Positions 25,140-33,390 of a stretch of 51,717 nucleotides of DNA are shown piece after piece (position 1 is the stretch's first letter; the number at the start of each line of letters is the position of its first letter). The stretch spans positions 1 through 51,717 of the forward strand of contig JAZDOK010000067.1 of the NCBI GenBank assembly GCA_043798715.1, given 5' to 3'. The DNA is from JAZDOK01 sp043798715. GTDB taxonomy: Bacteria > Vulcanimicrobiota > JAZDOK01. The notes below the pieces were generated by a model that saw only the letters and a program-made list of their open reading frames with translations, made no database searches and had not been told where the DNA came from. Made by a program: the position numbers and the translations under genes.

Positions 25140-25742
25140 CCCGTAGAGCAAGGCTTTAGTCTTGCAAACTAGAAGACCTACATGAGAAAAATTCGCCATG
25201 CCGGCAATGCCAGTAAGAATTTGGCCTTTGTTGCACTTGCTCGCATCCCAGGTGTTTCCCCAGGGATATATCCTTACATCTGTCCCACGGGCCGCTTTCT
25301 CCCATTCCGCCTCAGTCGGAAGGCGGTATCCATAATAATCACAGAAGGCCTTGGCATCGTCCCAAGTTACTTCGACAACCGGGTTGTTGGGATAAAAAGA
25401 AGAATATCCCTGACACCTTCCTTCAGCGTTCTGCCAATCTTTCTGGGATGTATAGCCGCTCGCATGCACAAAAGCGGTGAACTGTGCGTTAGAGACCTCA
25501 TATTTCCCGATTTCGTAGGCATCAAGATAAACCTCGTGCTGGGGATGCTCGTTAGAATGTCCTTCGTCCTCAGGACTCCCCATCGTAAAAGTGCCAGCGG
25601 GAATCCGGATAAATTCTATCGCTATTGTCATCGGTGTCGGCGTTGGAGTTGGAGTCGGGGTGGACATTGGGTTTGAGCCACCCCGACCGGCGTGCAAAAA
25701 ACAAGAACCAACGAAGACGCCTAAAAGAACTTTCCCCGTTAT
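25140..25742 (-). pseudogene. Decayed lipoprotein with truncated formylglycine-enzyme-like (SUMF1) domain
   Basis: The minus-strand frame first encodes a lipoprotein-like leader KVLLGVFVGSC and a Thr-Pro repeat linker. It then encodes the first half of a SUMF1/FGE-sulfatase domain (IPAGTFTMGSPEDEGHSNEHP, GYRLPTEAEWEKAARG, YPWGNTWDASKCN). No ATG, GTG or TTG precedes the leader in frame: after an in-frame stop the only codons are ATC and ATA. The second half of the domain (the usual GNVWEW part) is missing. It is replaced by a palindromic repeat at 25148-25165 that translates as LVCKTKALLYGAE. Both ends are thus lost, and DUF2442 abuts the 5' side. Non-ATG initiation is possible but unlikely. 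Confidence 0.7.
25148..25165. repeat. Imperfect palindromic repeat at the break point of the SUMF1-like gene
   Basis: GCAAG and CTTGC close an 18-base imperfect hairpin within AGAGCAAGGCTTTAGTCTTG. It resembles the repeats at 26393-26411 and 26439-26458 in style (preceded by GTAGAG). It ends the homologous part of the SUMF1-like frame. Confidence 0.55.
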
Positions 25743-25984
25743 GCCGATACCCGCATATTCTCATACAAAAACTCCGGCGCCAAATCGGCTCCGTTCTCCC
25801 AAACAATCGTCTCTATTTCAGGATCAACATGAAATCTGCTAAACATTGTCTTGTCATGCAGGGGTCCGAACACCTCCCCCTCCAGTTCGCTCTCCAAGTT
25901 GATTTCCCCCTCGGCACCGTCGTTGAACCGGAGCCAGATCACATAATCACGGATATACTTCGCTTCCTTGACGTGCAAAAACAT
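25739..25984 (-). CDS. DUF2442 domain protein
   Basis: 81 residues. The sequence VKEAKYIRDYVIWLRFNDGAEGEINL followed by GPLHDKTMFSRFHVDPEIETIVWENGADLAPEFLYE is typical DUF2442. Proteins of this family are usually encoded next to DUF4160, as here, and the pair has been regarded as a putative toxin-antitoxin-like module; the activity is not established. It lies 7 bases after the DUF4160 gene and ends at the start of the SUMF1-like remnant. Confidence 0.85.
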   Translation of the reverse strand: MFLHVKEAKYIRDYVIWLRFNDGAEGEINLESELEGEVFGPLHDKTMFSRFHVDPEIETIVWENGADLAPEFLYENMRVSA

Positions 25985-25991
25985 AATACAT

Positions 25992-26249
25992 TCACTCCAG
26001 TGGGGCGATTCGTTTCAAGGCCTTTTTCTGTGCGGCCAGTTCCCAATTCGTCAACAATTCGTCTATGTGCAGTTCACGCCATTCCTGGATAAGCGCCACT
26101 GCTTTGGGTGTCATTTGCCCGGCAACCCGTCCGGTCTCTACCTCCATCGTAATTTCATGGTCTTGGTACTTTGCATGAAAATGCGGTGGTGCGTGCTCGC
26201 GCCAGTAGAGATAAATTACGATCCCGAAAAATCGGCTGATTACAGGCAT
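25992..26249 (-). CDS. DUF4160 domain protein
   Basis: 85 residues from ATG 26249, chosen because GAAGGGA lies 8 bases upstream; an ATG at 26276 is in frame but has no site. PVISRFFGIVIYLYWREHAPPHFHAKY is the DUF4160 signature with its conserved HxPPHFHA. It is the upstream partner of DUF2442. Function is unknown; the small size, pairing and location among repeats fit a mobile stress or toxin-antitoxin-like unit. Confidence 0.85.
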   Translation of the reverse strand: MPVISRFFGIVIYLYWREHAPPHFHAKYQDHEITMEVETGRVAGQMTPKAVALIQEWRELHIDELLTNWELAAQKKALKRIAPLE

Positions 26250-26392
26250 CCGTTCATTCCCTTCTCCGCATAACATCCTTGCTCTAGTCGTATTTTACCA
26301 GAAAATGTTGGTGAAGTAAAGAAATTTCTCTCCGCTTACAGGCAAAATTAACCTCTGCGCAGCAATTGACACATAATGACGCAAGCGAACAC

Positions 26393-26411
26393 GCAGACCT
26401 AAAAGGTCTGC
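26393..26411. repeat. Palindromic repeat
   Basis: GCAGACCT and AGGTCTGC pair around AAA, followed by CCTAC. It lies in the gene-free stretch between DUF4160 and Uma2 and is of the same short extragenic palindrome kind as the neighbour at 26439. Confidence 0.7.
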
Positions 26412-26438
26412 CCTACATAAATTTCACATATCCGTAGA

Positions 26439-26458
26439 GGCAGGCCCCTGTGCCTGCC
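26439..26458. repeat. Palindromic repeat
   Basis: GGCAGGC and GCCTGCC pair around CCCTGT, preceded by GTAGA. A related left half (AGAGGCAGGCCC) occurs inside the SNF2 gene near 27508-27520. Confidence 0.7.
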
Positions 26459-26468
26459 CTATTGGCCC

Positions 26469-27089
26469 CTATGACTTTTCAGAAAAGGCCGGTTTTAAAT
26501 CAATAGCCAAGTCGCCTGAAAAAAGACCCACTTCAATGGATTCCTCATCCGAATAGATCTCAGGGCGACCGTATTTCCCGTGCTCGTCCAGTTTAAAAAC
26601 CGTGATGATCCTGTCACCGGCATTCACAATCCAGTATTCTTTTACCCCGGCTTTTTCGTAAAGAAAAAATTTTTCTCTCTGATCTTTGCGGGCCGTCGCC
26701 GGCGAGGTGATTTCAATGATCAAGTCTGGAGCTCCCCGGACGCCCTTTTTGTCCAATTTTGAGGGGTCGCAGACGACGACAAGATCCGGCTGAACGACCG
26801 TCTCGACTTCTTCATCCGCTTCATTACTCTCCGGGAGGCGAACATCAAAAGGAGCCATGTAAATCCGACATTTTTTCGCAACCAAATAATTAGAAAACTG
26901 CCTGAAAATTTCTCCGAGAATTTCCTGGTGAAACCTGGACGGCGCCGGAGTCATGCCGTAAGGAACGCCTTCGATCAATTCCCAACGCTCTTCGTCGGGC
27001 CAGGAAAGATAATCCCTGTAAGAATATTTTTCCTCTTTTCTCGGAAGCGGAAGAGTCATCAGCCTCGCCTCTCGGTATACGTTCTCCAT
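26469..27089 (-). CDS. Uma2-family (DUF820) putative nuclease
   Basis: 206 residues. The PD-(D/E)xK-like fold is indicated by VQPDLVVVCD, GAPDLIIEITSPAT, then KFFLYEKAGVKEYWIVN, the hallmark order of DUF820/Uma2 proteins that are abundant in cyanobacteria and other environmental bacteria. Their biological role is uncertain. ATG 27089 lies only a few bases after a TATAAT-containing repeated element; ATG at residue 11 (MTLPLPRKEEKYSYRDYL) is an alternative start and matches the usual family N-terminus. Confidence 0.85.
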   Translation of the reverse strand: MENVYREARLMTLPLPRKEEKYSYRDYLSWPDEERWELIEGVPYGMTPAPSRFHQEILGEIFRQFSNYLVAKKCRIYMAPFDVRLPESNEADEEVETVVQPDLVVVCDPSKLDKKGVRGAPDLIIEITSPATARKDQREKFFLYEKAGVKEYWIVNAGDRIITVFKLDEHGKYGRPEIYSDEESIEVGLFSGDLAIDLKPAFSEKS

Positions 27090-27091
27090 TG

Positions 27092-27141
27092 ATTATACCA
27101 CAATTTCTCTACTTTCTCACGGTTTTTATTATACCATAATT
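27092..27141. promoter_or_regulatory. Tandem palindromic sites upstream of the Uma2 gene
   Basis: Two copies of ATTATACCAYAATT lie at 27092-27105 and 27128-27141, 36 bases apart. The distal copy is a palindrome (ATTAT-ACC-ATAAT); the proximal has one change. Each contains TATAAT on the minus strand. They could be operators or duplicated -10 elements. Confidence 0.5.
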
Positions 27142-27269
27142 GCTTCATCCTGCCTATCCTGGGCGTCCAAAGTCCGGCCGGTCCCGATAGGGGCAAAACG
27201 GGGGGCGCTTCGGGAGGAATCTTACTCGATCATGGCAAATTTTATGCAATGACTTTGAGGTAAACTTAC

Positions 27270-30200
27270 TTGATTGTTTTTCATGCGCTTTGGTATCCAG
27301 TGGAAGGCGGGAGGCTGCGCCTCTGGGCCGAGACATCCAAACCAATGAAAGCGACTCCAAAAAGAGAAGGCCGCAAATCGAAGCGGGCCGGCCCGCCTTT
27401 CCATCCTTATGCCGTGCCCGCCGATTCCCTCGGCATTGCCGCCGAAACCGCCTTTGATAAGAGCTGGAACGATTTTGAGACGGCTCCTATAACTCTCCTC
27501 CTTCCCTCCGCAGAGGCAGGCCCGAGCCCTTCCCCCGGTCTCATCATCGAGGCAGGGGTGACGCATGCGTCGCCCCTGCTTTCTCCCTGGCAGATTGCCG
27601 CCCTTGCGCTGCCACCTAGTTCAGCGTTTGACTTTCTGCTGAATCTCCCTCTCCATTCCCCGCACGGCGTCTGTTACGGCGATTCCCTCCGTTTCTTTTG
27701 CGAATGCGCCAAACTGGTTCTGGAGCTGGCCCTCGGCGGACACTACGCGCCGGCGCTCATCCCGGAAGGAGATGGACGATGGAAAGCCGCATGGGAGCCT
27801 GTATTTTTCGATAATGAACGGGTCCATCTTCTGGCCCGGGCGATGCCGCCCCTCTGCCGGGCCATGCTTCCCGCCCCTCCTGAAGAAGCCGGGGAGCCCT
27901 TTTTTATAGTCTCAAATTTTCTCAGCCGCACCCTTTCGGCCTTCATCCGGCAGAGCCTCTCTCAGACAAAACTTCAGGCCCGCCGAGGCCGGAAGACTTC
28001 GCCAATTCTATGGCTGGAAGCCTTAAAAGGTGACGGAGAGGCATTTTCGCTTCCGGCAGACGAGAGGGGCGAATTTCAGGAGAAGGCGCGTAAGTGGCTG
28101 AGCGGGATTAAACCCGATGTCATCCACACGCCTTTCCGCACCTGCTTCCGCCTGGAGTCCCCGGAGGACGGGGGGCCGTGGGCACTCAGCTTTCACCTTC
28201 AGGCCCGGGATGACAAGAGCCTTTTCATCCCCGCTGAGCGGGTCTTCCGGGAGCGTTCCGCCACCCTCACTTTTTTGCGCCGCACTTTTGAAAACCCGCA
28301 GGAGCGGCTCTTGGAGGATCTCGGAAAAGCCTCGCGCCTCTACCCCGCTCTTGAGGACTGCCTCCGGACGGCGCATCCGGCGATGCTCTCCCTGGATGCG
28401 GAAGGAGCCTGGCGGTTTTTAAGGGAAGCGGCTCCGCTTCTTGAGGAAAGCGGCTTTGTCGTTCTTCTTCCGCCCTGGTGGCAAAAGCCGCAAAGCCGCC
28501 TCGGTGTGCGCCTTAAAATTGCGTCCCCGGCAAAAGGCGGAGAGACTTCCGGATTTTTCGGCCTGGACAGCCTCGTCTCCTACGACTGGCAGGCGGCGCT
28601 CGGGGAGGAGACCCTGAGCCGGAAAGAATTTGAGCAACTGGCCCGGATGAAGGTTCCGCTCGTAAAGCTTCGCGGCCAATGGGTTGAATTTAAGCCGGAG
28701 GACATCGAGAAGGCCATTTCGTTTTTCCGGCGGAAAGAAGGGCCTCAGACAATGCGCATGGGGGAACTCCTCCGGATCGGCCTCTCAGGCGAAAAAGAAG
28801 AAATGGGCCTTCCCGTCCTCGGCCTTACGGGCGAAGGAATGTGGCAAGATCTCTTGGAGAAAATGTCGGAGGACACCACCTTACCTTCGGAAAAAGCGCC
28901 GAAGACTTTCATCGGGAAGCTCCGCCCATACCAGAACCGGGGGCTTTCCTGGCTCCTGTTCCTGAGGCAGTTCGGCCTGGGAGGGTGCCTGGCCGACGAT
29001 ATGGGGCTGGGAAAGACGATCCAATTGATCGCGCTTCTTCTTTCGGAACGGGTGACGTCCCTCAAAGCCGATAAGCCCGGCCCCACCCTGATTGTCTGCC
29101 CGATGTCCGTGGTCGGGAACTGGAAGAAGGAGATGGAGCGTTTCTCCCCCTCTCTCAAAGTCCTCCTTCACCACGGAGGCGCGCGTCTTTCCGGCCGGGA
29201 ATTTAAAGCCGCGGTGAAGGGCAGCGACCTTGTTCTTACGACTTATGCCCTGGTCCACCGGGATTTCAAAATGCTCTCCGAACTTTCCTGGGAGCGCATC
29301 GTCCTGGATGAGGCCCAGAATATCAAGAATCCGGGAGCCAAACAGACCCGCGCCGTGAAAGAGCTTCGCGGAAGCCATCGCCTGGCCCTCACCGGAACCC
29401 CAGTCGAAAACCGCTTGACGGAACTCTGGTCCATCATGGATTTCCTGAACCCAGGCTACCTCGGGGGGATTCATGGCTTTGAGGCCAGGTTCGCCGTCCC
29501 CATCGAGAGATACCGGGACGCCGGCAAAGCCGAGACTCTGAAAAAGCTGACCCAGCCTTTCATCCTCCGCCGGCTGAAGACGGATCCAAAAGTCATTACG
29601 GACCTTCCGGAAAAAATGGAGATGAAAATCTTCTGCCCTTTGACGAAGGAGCAGGCGACCCTCTACGAGGCCGTGGTCCGGGACATGATGGAGAAAATTT
29701 CCGGGGCGGAAGGGATGAAGCGCAAGGGACAGGTCCTGGCCGCCATCGTGAAGCTCAAACAGATTTGCAATCACCCGGCCCAGTTTCTTTCCGACGGAAG
29801 CGCTCTTTCCGGCCGCTCCGGAAAGCTCCTCCGGCTGGAGGAAATGCTGGAGGAGGCCATCGGGGAGGAGGATCGGGCGCTCGTCTTCACCCAGTTCTCC
29901 GAGATGGGGGCACTCTTGCGCCGCCACCTTCAGGAGAAGCTCGATCGGGAAGTCCTTTTCCTTCACGGGCAGACGTCTCAAAAGCAGCGGGAGGCGATGA
30001 TTCAGCGCTTTCAGGAGGAGAAGGACGGCCCCCGCGTCTTTATCCTCTCGCTAAAGGCCGGAGGGGTCGGGCTCAACCTCACTGCCGCCAGCCATGTTTT
30101 TCACTTCGACCGCTGGTGGAACCCCGCCGTGGAAAATCAGGCCACGGACCGGGCCTTTAGAATCGGCCAGAAAAAAAACGTGCAGGTCCATAAATTCATC

Positions 30201-30365
30201 TGCATGGGAACCCTCGAAGAGCGGATTGACGGGATGCTGGAAGAAAAAAAGGGCCTGGCGGAGAGAATCATCGGCAGCGGAGAATCATGGCTCACCGAGA
30301 TGTCCACCGGACAAATCCGAAAGCTCTTCGCCCTGAGCCGGGAATCGGTGGAGGAGGACGCATGA
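27270..30365 (+). CDS. SNF2-family helicase with N-terminal DUF3670-like region
   Basis: 1031 residues from TTG 27270 (GAGG at 27257-27260). The first 500 residues form the bacterial SNF2-associated region. The C-terminal half is a Swi2/Snf2 ATPase: motif I LADDMGLGKTIQ, motif II DEAQ in LDEAQNIKN, motif III ALTGTPVENR, and motifs V/VI SLKAGGVGLNLT and QATDRAFRIGQ. Proteins of this type translocate on double-stranded DNA and remodel complexes; the bacterial role is unknown. Around residues 80-105 a palindromic repeat (27552-27579) has been absorbed into the frame as EAGVTHASPLLS. The stop overlaps the SWIM gene start by 4 bases. Confidence 0.93.
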   Translation: MIVFHALWYPVEGGRLRLWAETSKPMKATPKREGRKSKRAGPPFHPYAVPADSLGIAAETAFDKSWNDFETAPITLLLPSAEAGPSPSPGLIIEAGVTHASPLLSPWQIAALALPPSSAFDFLLNLPLHSPHGVCYGDSLRFFCECAKLVLELALGGHYAPALIPEGDGRWKAAWEPVFFDNERVHLLARAMPPLCRAMLPAPPEEAGEPFFIVSNFLSRTLSAFIRQSLSQTKLQARRGRKTSPILWLEALKGDGEAFSLPADERGEFQEKARKWLSGIKPDVIHTPFRTCFRLESPEDGGPWALSFHLQARDDKSLFIPAERVFRERSATLTFLRRTFENPQERLLEDLGKASRLYPALEDCLRTAHPAMLSLDAEGAWRFLREAAPLLEESGFVVLLPPWWQKPQSRLGVRLKIASPAKGGETSGFFGLDSLVSYDWQAALGEETLSRKEFEQLARMKVPLVKLRGQWVEFKPEDIEKAISFFRRKEGPQTMRMGELLRIGLSGEKEEMGLPVLGLTGEGMWQDLLEKMSEDTTLPSEKAPKTFIGKLRPYQNRGLSWLLFLRQFGLGGCLADDMGLGKTIQLIALLLSERVTSLKADKPGPTLIVCPMSVVGNWKKEMERFSPSLKVLLHHGGARLSGREFKAAVKGSDLVLTTYALVHRDFKMLSELSWERIVLDEAQNIKNPGAKQTRAVKELRGSHRLALTGTPVENRLTELWSIMDFLNPGYLGGIHGFEARFAVPIERYRDAGKAETLKKLTQPFILRRLKTDPKVITDLPEKMEMKIFCPLTKEQATLYEAVVRDMMEKISGAEGMKRKGQVLAAIVKLKQICNHPAQFLSDGSALSGRSGKLLRLEEMLEEAIGEEDRALVFTQFSEMGALLRRHLQEKLDREVLFLHGQTSQKQREAMIQRFQEEKDGPRVFILSLKAGGVGLNLTAASHVFHFDRWWNPAVENQATDRAFRIGQKKNVQVHKFICMGTLEERIDGMLEEKKGLAERIIGSGESWLTEMSTGQIRKLFALSRESVEEDA
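27552..27579. repeat. GCATGC-family palindrome inside the SNF2 reading frame
   Basis: A 28-base near-palindrome with one non-complementary pair, core GACGCATGCGTC, flanked by GCAGGGG and CCCCTGC. It is read in frame and adds VTHASP. Confidence 0.85.
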
Positions 30366-31300
30366 GCCGGGGATGGTACGGCGACTACCATAGATACTAT
30401 CCGCCTTCACGCCCCATTGAGGTGGAAGACGGCCTTAAGACCAAAAAGAAGTCTGGAGACATCGGACAGACCTGGTGGTCGAAGAGGTGGCTTTCGGTTC
30501 TTGAGTCCTTCAGCATGGGAGCCAGGCTCGATCGCGGCCGCTCCTATGCCCGGCGGGGGCAGACCCGCTCCCTTGAGATCACGCCCGGAGTGGTCACCGC
30601 AAAAGTGCAAGGCTCCCGCCCCAAACCCTACGATGTTAAAATTAAACTCAAAGCCCTCTCCGAGGTCGAATGGGATAAAGTCATCTCCGAGATGGCGTCT
30701 CAGGCGATCTATGCCGCCAGGCTCCTGACCGGAGAGATGCCGCAGAACATCGAAGACGCCTTTCAGGCGGTCAAAGTGCCGCTTTTCCCCGCCTCAAAAA
30801 AAGAGCTGATCACCGACTGCTCCTGCCCCGATTGGGCCAATCCCTGCAAACACATCGCCGCCGTCTATTACCTTATGGCCGACGCCTTCGACGAAGATCC
30901 CTTTCTGCTCTTCCGGCTGCGAGGGCGCACAAAAGAGAAAATCATGACGGCTCTGCGCAAAATACGGGTGGAGAAGCACCCCATGGCCGGGTCTTCTTCC
31001 GAAATTGAACCCCTCTCTCCGACGGAAGTTCTCGTGCCACCCCTGGAAAAATGCCTGAAAAATTTCTGGAGGGCGGGAGAAGATCTGGCCTCCTTCACCA
31101 TCAATATCGAGAATGCCGGAATCGCGGGCGGTGTTCTCAAAAGGCTGGGGGAGGCGCCCTTCGCTGTCGGCGGGCGGAATCTCATCGTCGAACTGGAACC
31201 TTTTTATGAGGCGGTTGCCGCCGCCGCCCGGGAAAAGGTAGGGGCGACACATGCGTCGCCCTTACCCCGGGTCGGCACCCGGAAGGAAAATTCCCGTTGA
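30362..31300 (+). CDS. SWIM zinc-finger protein, partner of the SNF2 helicase
   Basis: 312 residues from ATG 30362, coupled to SNF2 (ATGA). The SWIM motif CxCx(n)CxH is DCSCPDWANPCKHIAAVYYLMADAFDEDP. The N-terminal WWSKRWLSVLESF and RSYARRGQTRSLEI are typical of this family. SWIM domains bind nucleic acid or protein, and bacterial SWIM proteins are very often encoded beside a SNF2 helicase, so a two-subunit remodeller is likely. The last 20 residues (VGATHASPLPRVGTRKENSR) come from a palindromic repeat that entered the 3' end, so the natural C-terminus has been replaced. Confidence 0.9.
   Translation: MSRGWYGDYHRYYPPSRPIEVEDGLKTKKKSGDIGQTWWSKRWLSVLESFSMGARLDRGRSYARRGQTRSLEITPGVVTAKVQGSRPKPYDVKIKLKALSEVEWDKVISEMASQAIYAARLLTGEMPQNIEDAFQAVKVPLFPASKKELITDCSCPDWANPCKHIAAVYYLMADAFDEDPFLLFRLRGRTKEKIMTALRKIRVEKHPMAGSSSEIEPLSPTEVLVPPLEKCLKNFWRAGEDLASFTINIENAGIAGGVLKRLGEAPFAVGGRNLIVELEPFYEAVAAAAREKVGATHASPLPRVGTRKENSR
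31238..31267. repeat. GCATGC-family palindrome within the SWIM gene 3' end
   Basis: A 30-base imperfect palindrome beginning GGTAGGGG and ending CTTACC, around GCGACACATGCGTCGC. Translated in frame as VGATHASPL. Confidence 0.85.
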
Positions 31301-31310
31301 GGGAGGAATT

Positions 31311-31346
31311 AGAGTAAGGGCGACGCATGCGTCGCCCCTATTCTCT
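31311..31346. repeat. GCATGC-family palindrome before fabF
   Basis: A 36-base near-palindrome (AGAGTA... to ...TTCTCT) around GCGACGCATGCGTCGC, 16 bases before the fabF start and directly next to its GAGGTG ribosome-binding site. It lies 44 bases after another copy. Confidence 0.85.
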
Positions 31347-31361
31347 CTTATGAGGTGATAA

Positions 31362-32612
31362 ATGGGTAATCGGGTTGTAATAACTGGAATCGGGGTTATT
31401 TCGCCGGTCGGGAACGGCAAGGAAGAATTTTTTGACGCTCTTGTGCATGGCCGTTCGGCCGCCGATAGAATCACGGCTTTTGATCCGAGCGGATTTGACT
31501 GTCAGTTTGCCGAGGAGGTCAGGGATTTCAATCCCGAGCAGTACCTTGACCGGAAGGAAGCCCGGCGCCTTGACCGCTTCCTGCAGTTCGCTGTCGGCGC
31601 CTCCCATATGGCCCTTGAGGATTCGGCTTTAAAAATAACGGAAGAAAATGCATCGGATACCGGAGTGTTGATCGGCTCCGGAATCGGGGGAATGTCCACT
31701 CTCGAGACCCAGCACAGCCTCCTGATCAACGGGGGCCCGGGGAAAGTCAGTCCCTTCTTTATTCCCACGATGATCGCCAACATGGCCTCAGGCCAGGTTT
31801 CCATCAAATACGGCATCCAGGGCCCCACGCTCTCGATTGTGACGGCCTGCGCCACGGCCGCCCACTCGATTGGAGAAGCTTTTCATATTCTGAAACGTGG
31901 AGATGCCTCCGCCATGCTGGCGGGTGGAGTGGAGGCCGCCATCACGCCCCTCAGCCTGGCCGGTTTCTGCTCCATGAAAGCCCTCTCAACCCGGAACGGG
32001 GATCCGAAGAAGGCCTCGCGCCCCTTCGACCGCGAGCGGGACGGCTTTGTCATGTCGGAGGGGGCCGGGATTCTCATTATGGAAACCCTTGAGAACGCCC
32101 TTAAACGGAAGGCGCCGCAGATTTATGCCGAGGTGGTCGGATTCGGGATGTCGGCTGATGCCTACCATGTGGCCATCCCCGATCCAAACGGCAGAGGCGC
32201 CGTACTGGCGATGAACAAGGCTCTCAAATCCGCCGGGCTCATGCCTTCAGACATATCCTATATCAACGCGCACGGGACTTCCACTCCTGTTGGGGACAAG
32301 GTGGAAACAATTGCCATCAAGACCGTCTTCGGAGAGTATGCCACAAAGCTTGCAGTAAGCTCGACCAAGTCCACCACCGGCCACACGCTCGGCGCCGCCG
32401 GGGCTCTTGAGACTATCGTCTGCGTGCTGGCCTCCGTTCACGGCATCATCCCTCCCACCATCAACTACGAGTTTCCGGATCCAGAGTGCGATCTGGACTA
32501 TGTTCCCAACATCGCCAGAAAAGCGGAAATTACCCATGCCATGAATAACTCCTTCGGTTTCGGCGGCCAAAATGCCGTTCTCATCGTGAAAAAATTCACC
32601 GATGCAAGATGA
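31362..32612 (+). CDS. fabF: Beta-ketoacyl-ACP synthase II
   Basis: 416 residues, full length. The catalytic Cys lies in TACATAAHSIGEAF, and the His residues in NAHGTSTPVGD and STTGHTLGAAGA. It condenses malonyl-ACP with acyl-ACP in fatty acid elongation. The usual acpP is not directly upstream; instead a palindromic repeat and the SWIM gene precede it, so the operon was probably broken here. The stop overlaps rnc by 11 bases. Confidence 0.97.
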   Translation: MGNRVVITGIGVISPVGNGKEEFFDALVHGRSAADRITAFDPSGFDCQFAEEVRDFNPEQYLDRKEARRLDRFLQFAVGASHMALEDSALKITEENASDTGVLIGSGIGGMSTLETQHSLLINGGPGKVSPFFIPTMIANMASGQVSIKYGIQGPTLSIVTACATAAHSIGEAFHILKRGDASAMLAGGVEAAITPLSLAGFCSMKALSTRNGDPKKASRPFDRERDGFVMSEGAGILIMETLENALKRKAPQIYAEVVGFGMSADAYHVAIPDPNGRGAVLAMNKALKSAGLMPSDISYINAHGTSTPVGDKVETIAIKTVFGEYATKLAVSSTKSTTGHTLGAAGALETIVCVLASVHGIIPPTINYEFPDPECDLDYVPNIARKAEITHAMNNSFGFGGQNAVLIVKKFTDAR

Positions 32613-33261
32613 GATCCCCGTTCCCGCCCTGGATGAGGATCTCCTCCGTCTGGCTCTGACCCATCGCTCCTACTTCATCGAGCATCCCGGGGAAGGCGGG
32701 GATAACGAGCGCCTCGAATTTCTGGGAGACTCGGTTGTCGGCCTCATCGTCGGGGACTTCCTCTACCGGGCCCATCCGGAGGCGGATGAAGGGGAACTGA
32801 CCCGGCGGAAAGCTCTCCTTGTCCAGAAAAAAACCCTGGCCTATTTTGCCCGGGAAATAGGTCTTTCCAGCCTGATCAGGCTGGGACGGGGGGAGGAGGG
32901 GAGTGGGGGACGCCGCCGTGAATCGATTCTGGCCTCCTCCTTTGAGGCCCTGGTCGGAGCGGTCTTTATCGGACTGGGCATGGAGGCGGCTTTTTCTTTT
33001 ATGACTGATATTTTGCGGAAACTTGTCCCATCTGGGACGGCCTCCCCGAAGGATTCAAAGTCGCGCCTTCAGGAGTATTTTCTGGAACATTTCAAGTTGC
33101 TGCCTGTGTATGAAGTCGTCCGCGAGGAAGGACCGCCGCACCAACGCCTCTTCACAGTGGAAGTTCGCCTGGAGGGGAAAACGATTACCGAGGGGTGCGG
33201 CGGGAGTAAGCAGGAGGCCGAACAGTCGGCGGCTTCTGCAGCCCTGGAATCTCTTATATGA
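32602..33261 (+). CDS. rnc: Ribonuclease III
   Basis: 219 residues. The catalytic domain carries the signature NERLEFLGDSVVG, and the second acidic set lies in SSFEALVGAVFIGLG. A C-terminal double-stranded-RNA-binding domain (SKSRLQEYFLEHFKLLPVYEVV to SKQEAEQSAASAALESL) is complete. It processes rRNA and cleaves structured mRNA. The fabF-rnc order with overlapping ends is common. A palindromic repeat follows the stop codon at once. Confidence 0.97.
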   Translation: MQDEIPVPALDEDLLRLALTHRSYFIEHPGEGGDNERLEFLGDSVVGLIVGDFLYRAHPEADEGELTRRKALLVQKKTLAYFAREIGLSSLIRLGRGEEGSGGRRRESILASSFEALVGAVFIGLGMEAAFSFMTDILRKLVPSGTASPKDSKSRLQEYFLEHFKLLPVYEVVREEGPPHQRLFTVEVRLEGKTITEGCGGSKQEAEQSAASAALESLI

Positions 33262-33286
33262 GTAGGGGCGACGCATGCGGCGCCCC
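33262..33286. repeat. GCATGC-family palindrome after rnc
   Basis: GTAGGGGCG and CGCCCC flank ACGCATGCGG; it begins one base after the rnc stop codon. One arm has a T to G change compared with the other copies. Confidence 0.8.
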
Positions 33287-33390
33287 AACGACCCGACAGC
33301 ACAAAAAAATATTTATTCCAGACACCCTCTTGAGCAGGAATGGGGCCGTCGGCAAACGAATCTTCAGGTGAAAGGTGGTGTATAATACAC

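Noticed and set aside
24897..25140. C-terminal extension of the SUMF1-like frame across queH
   Set aside because: This part has no homology to the SUMF1 fold, begins inside a repeat and runs antisense to a conserved gene; it is read-through of a broken frame.
28881..29981. A 366-codon open frame on the minus strand
   Set aside because: It is antisense to the conserved ATPase part of the SNF2 helicase.
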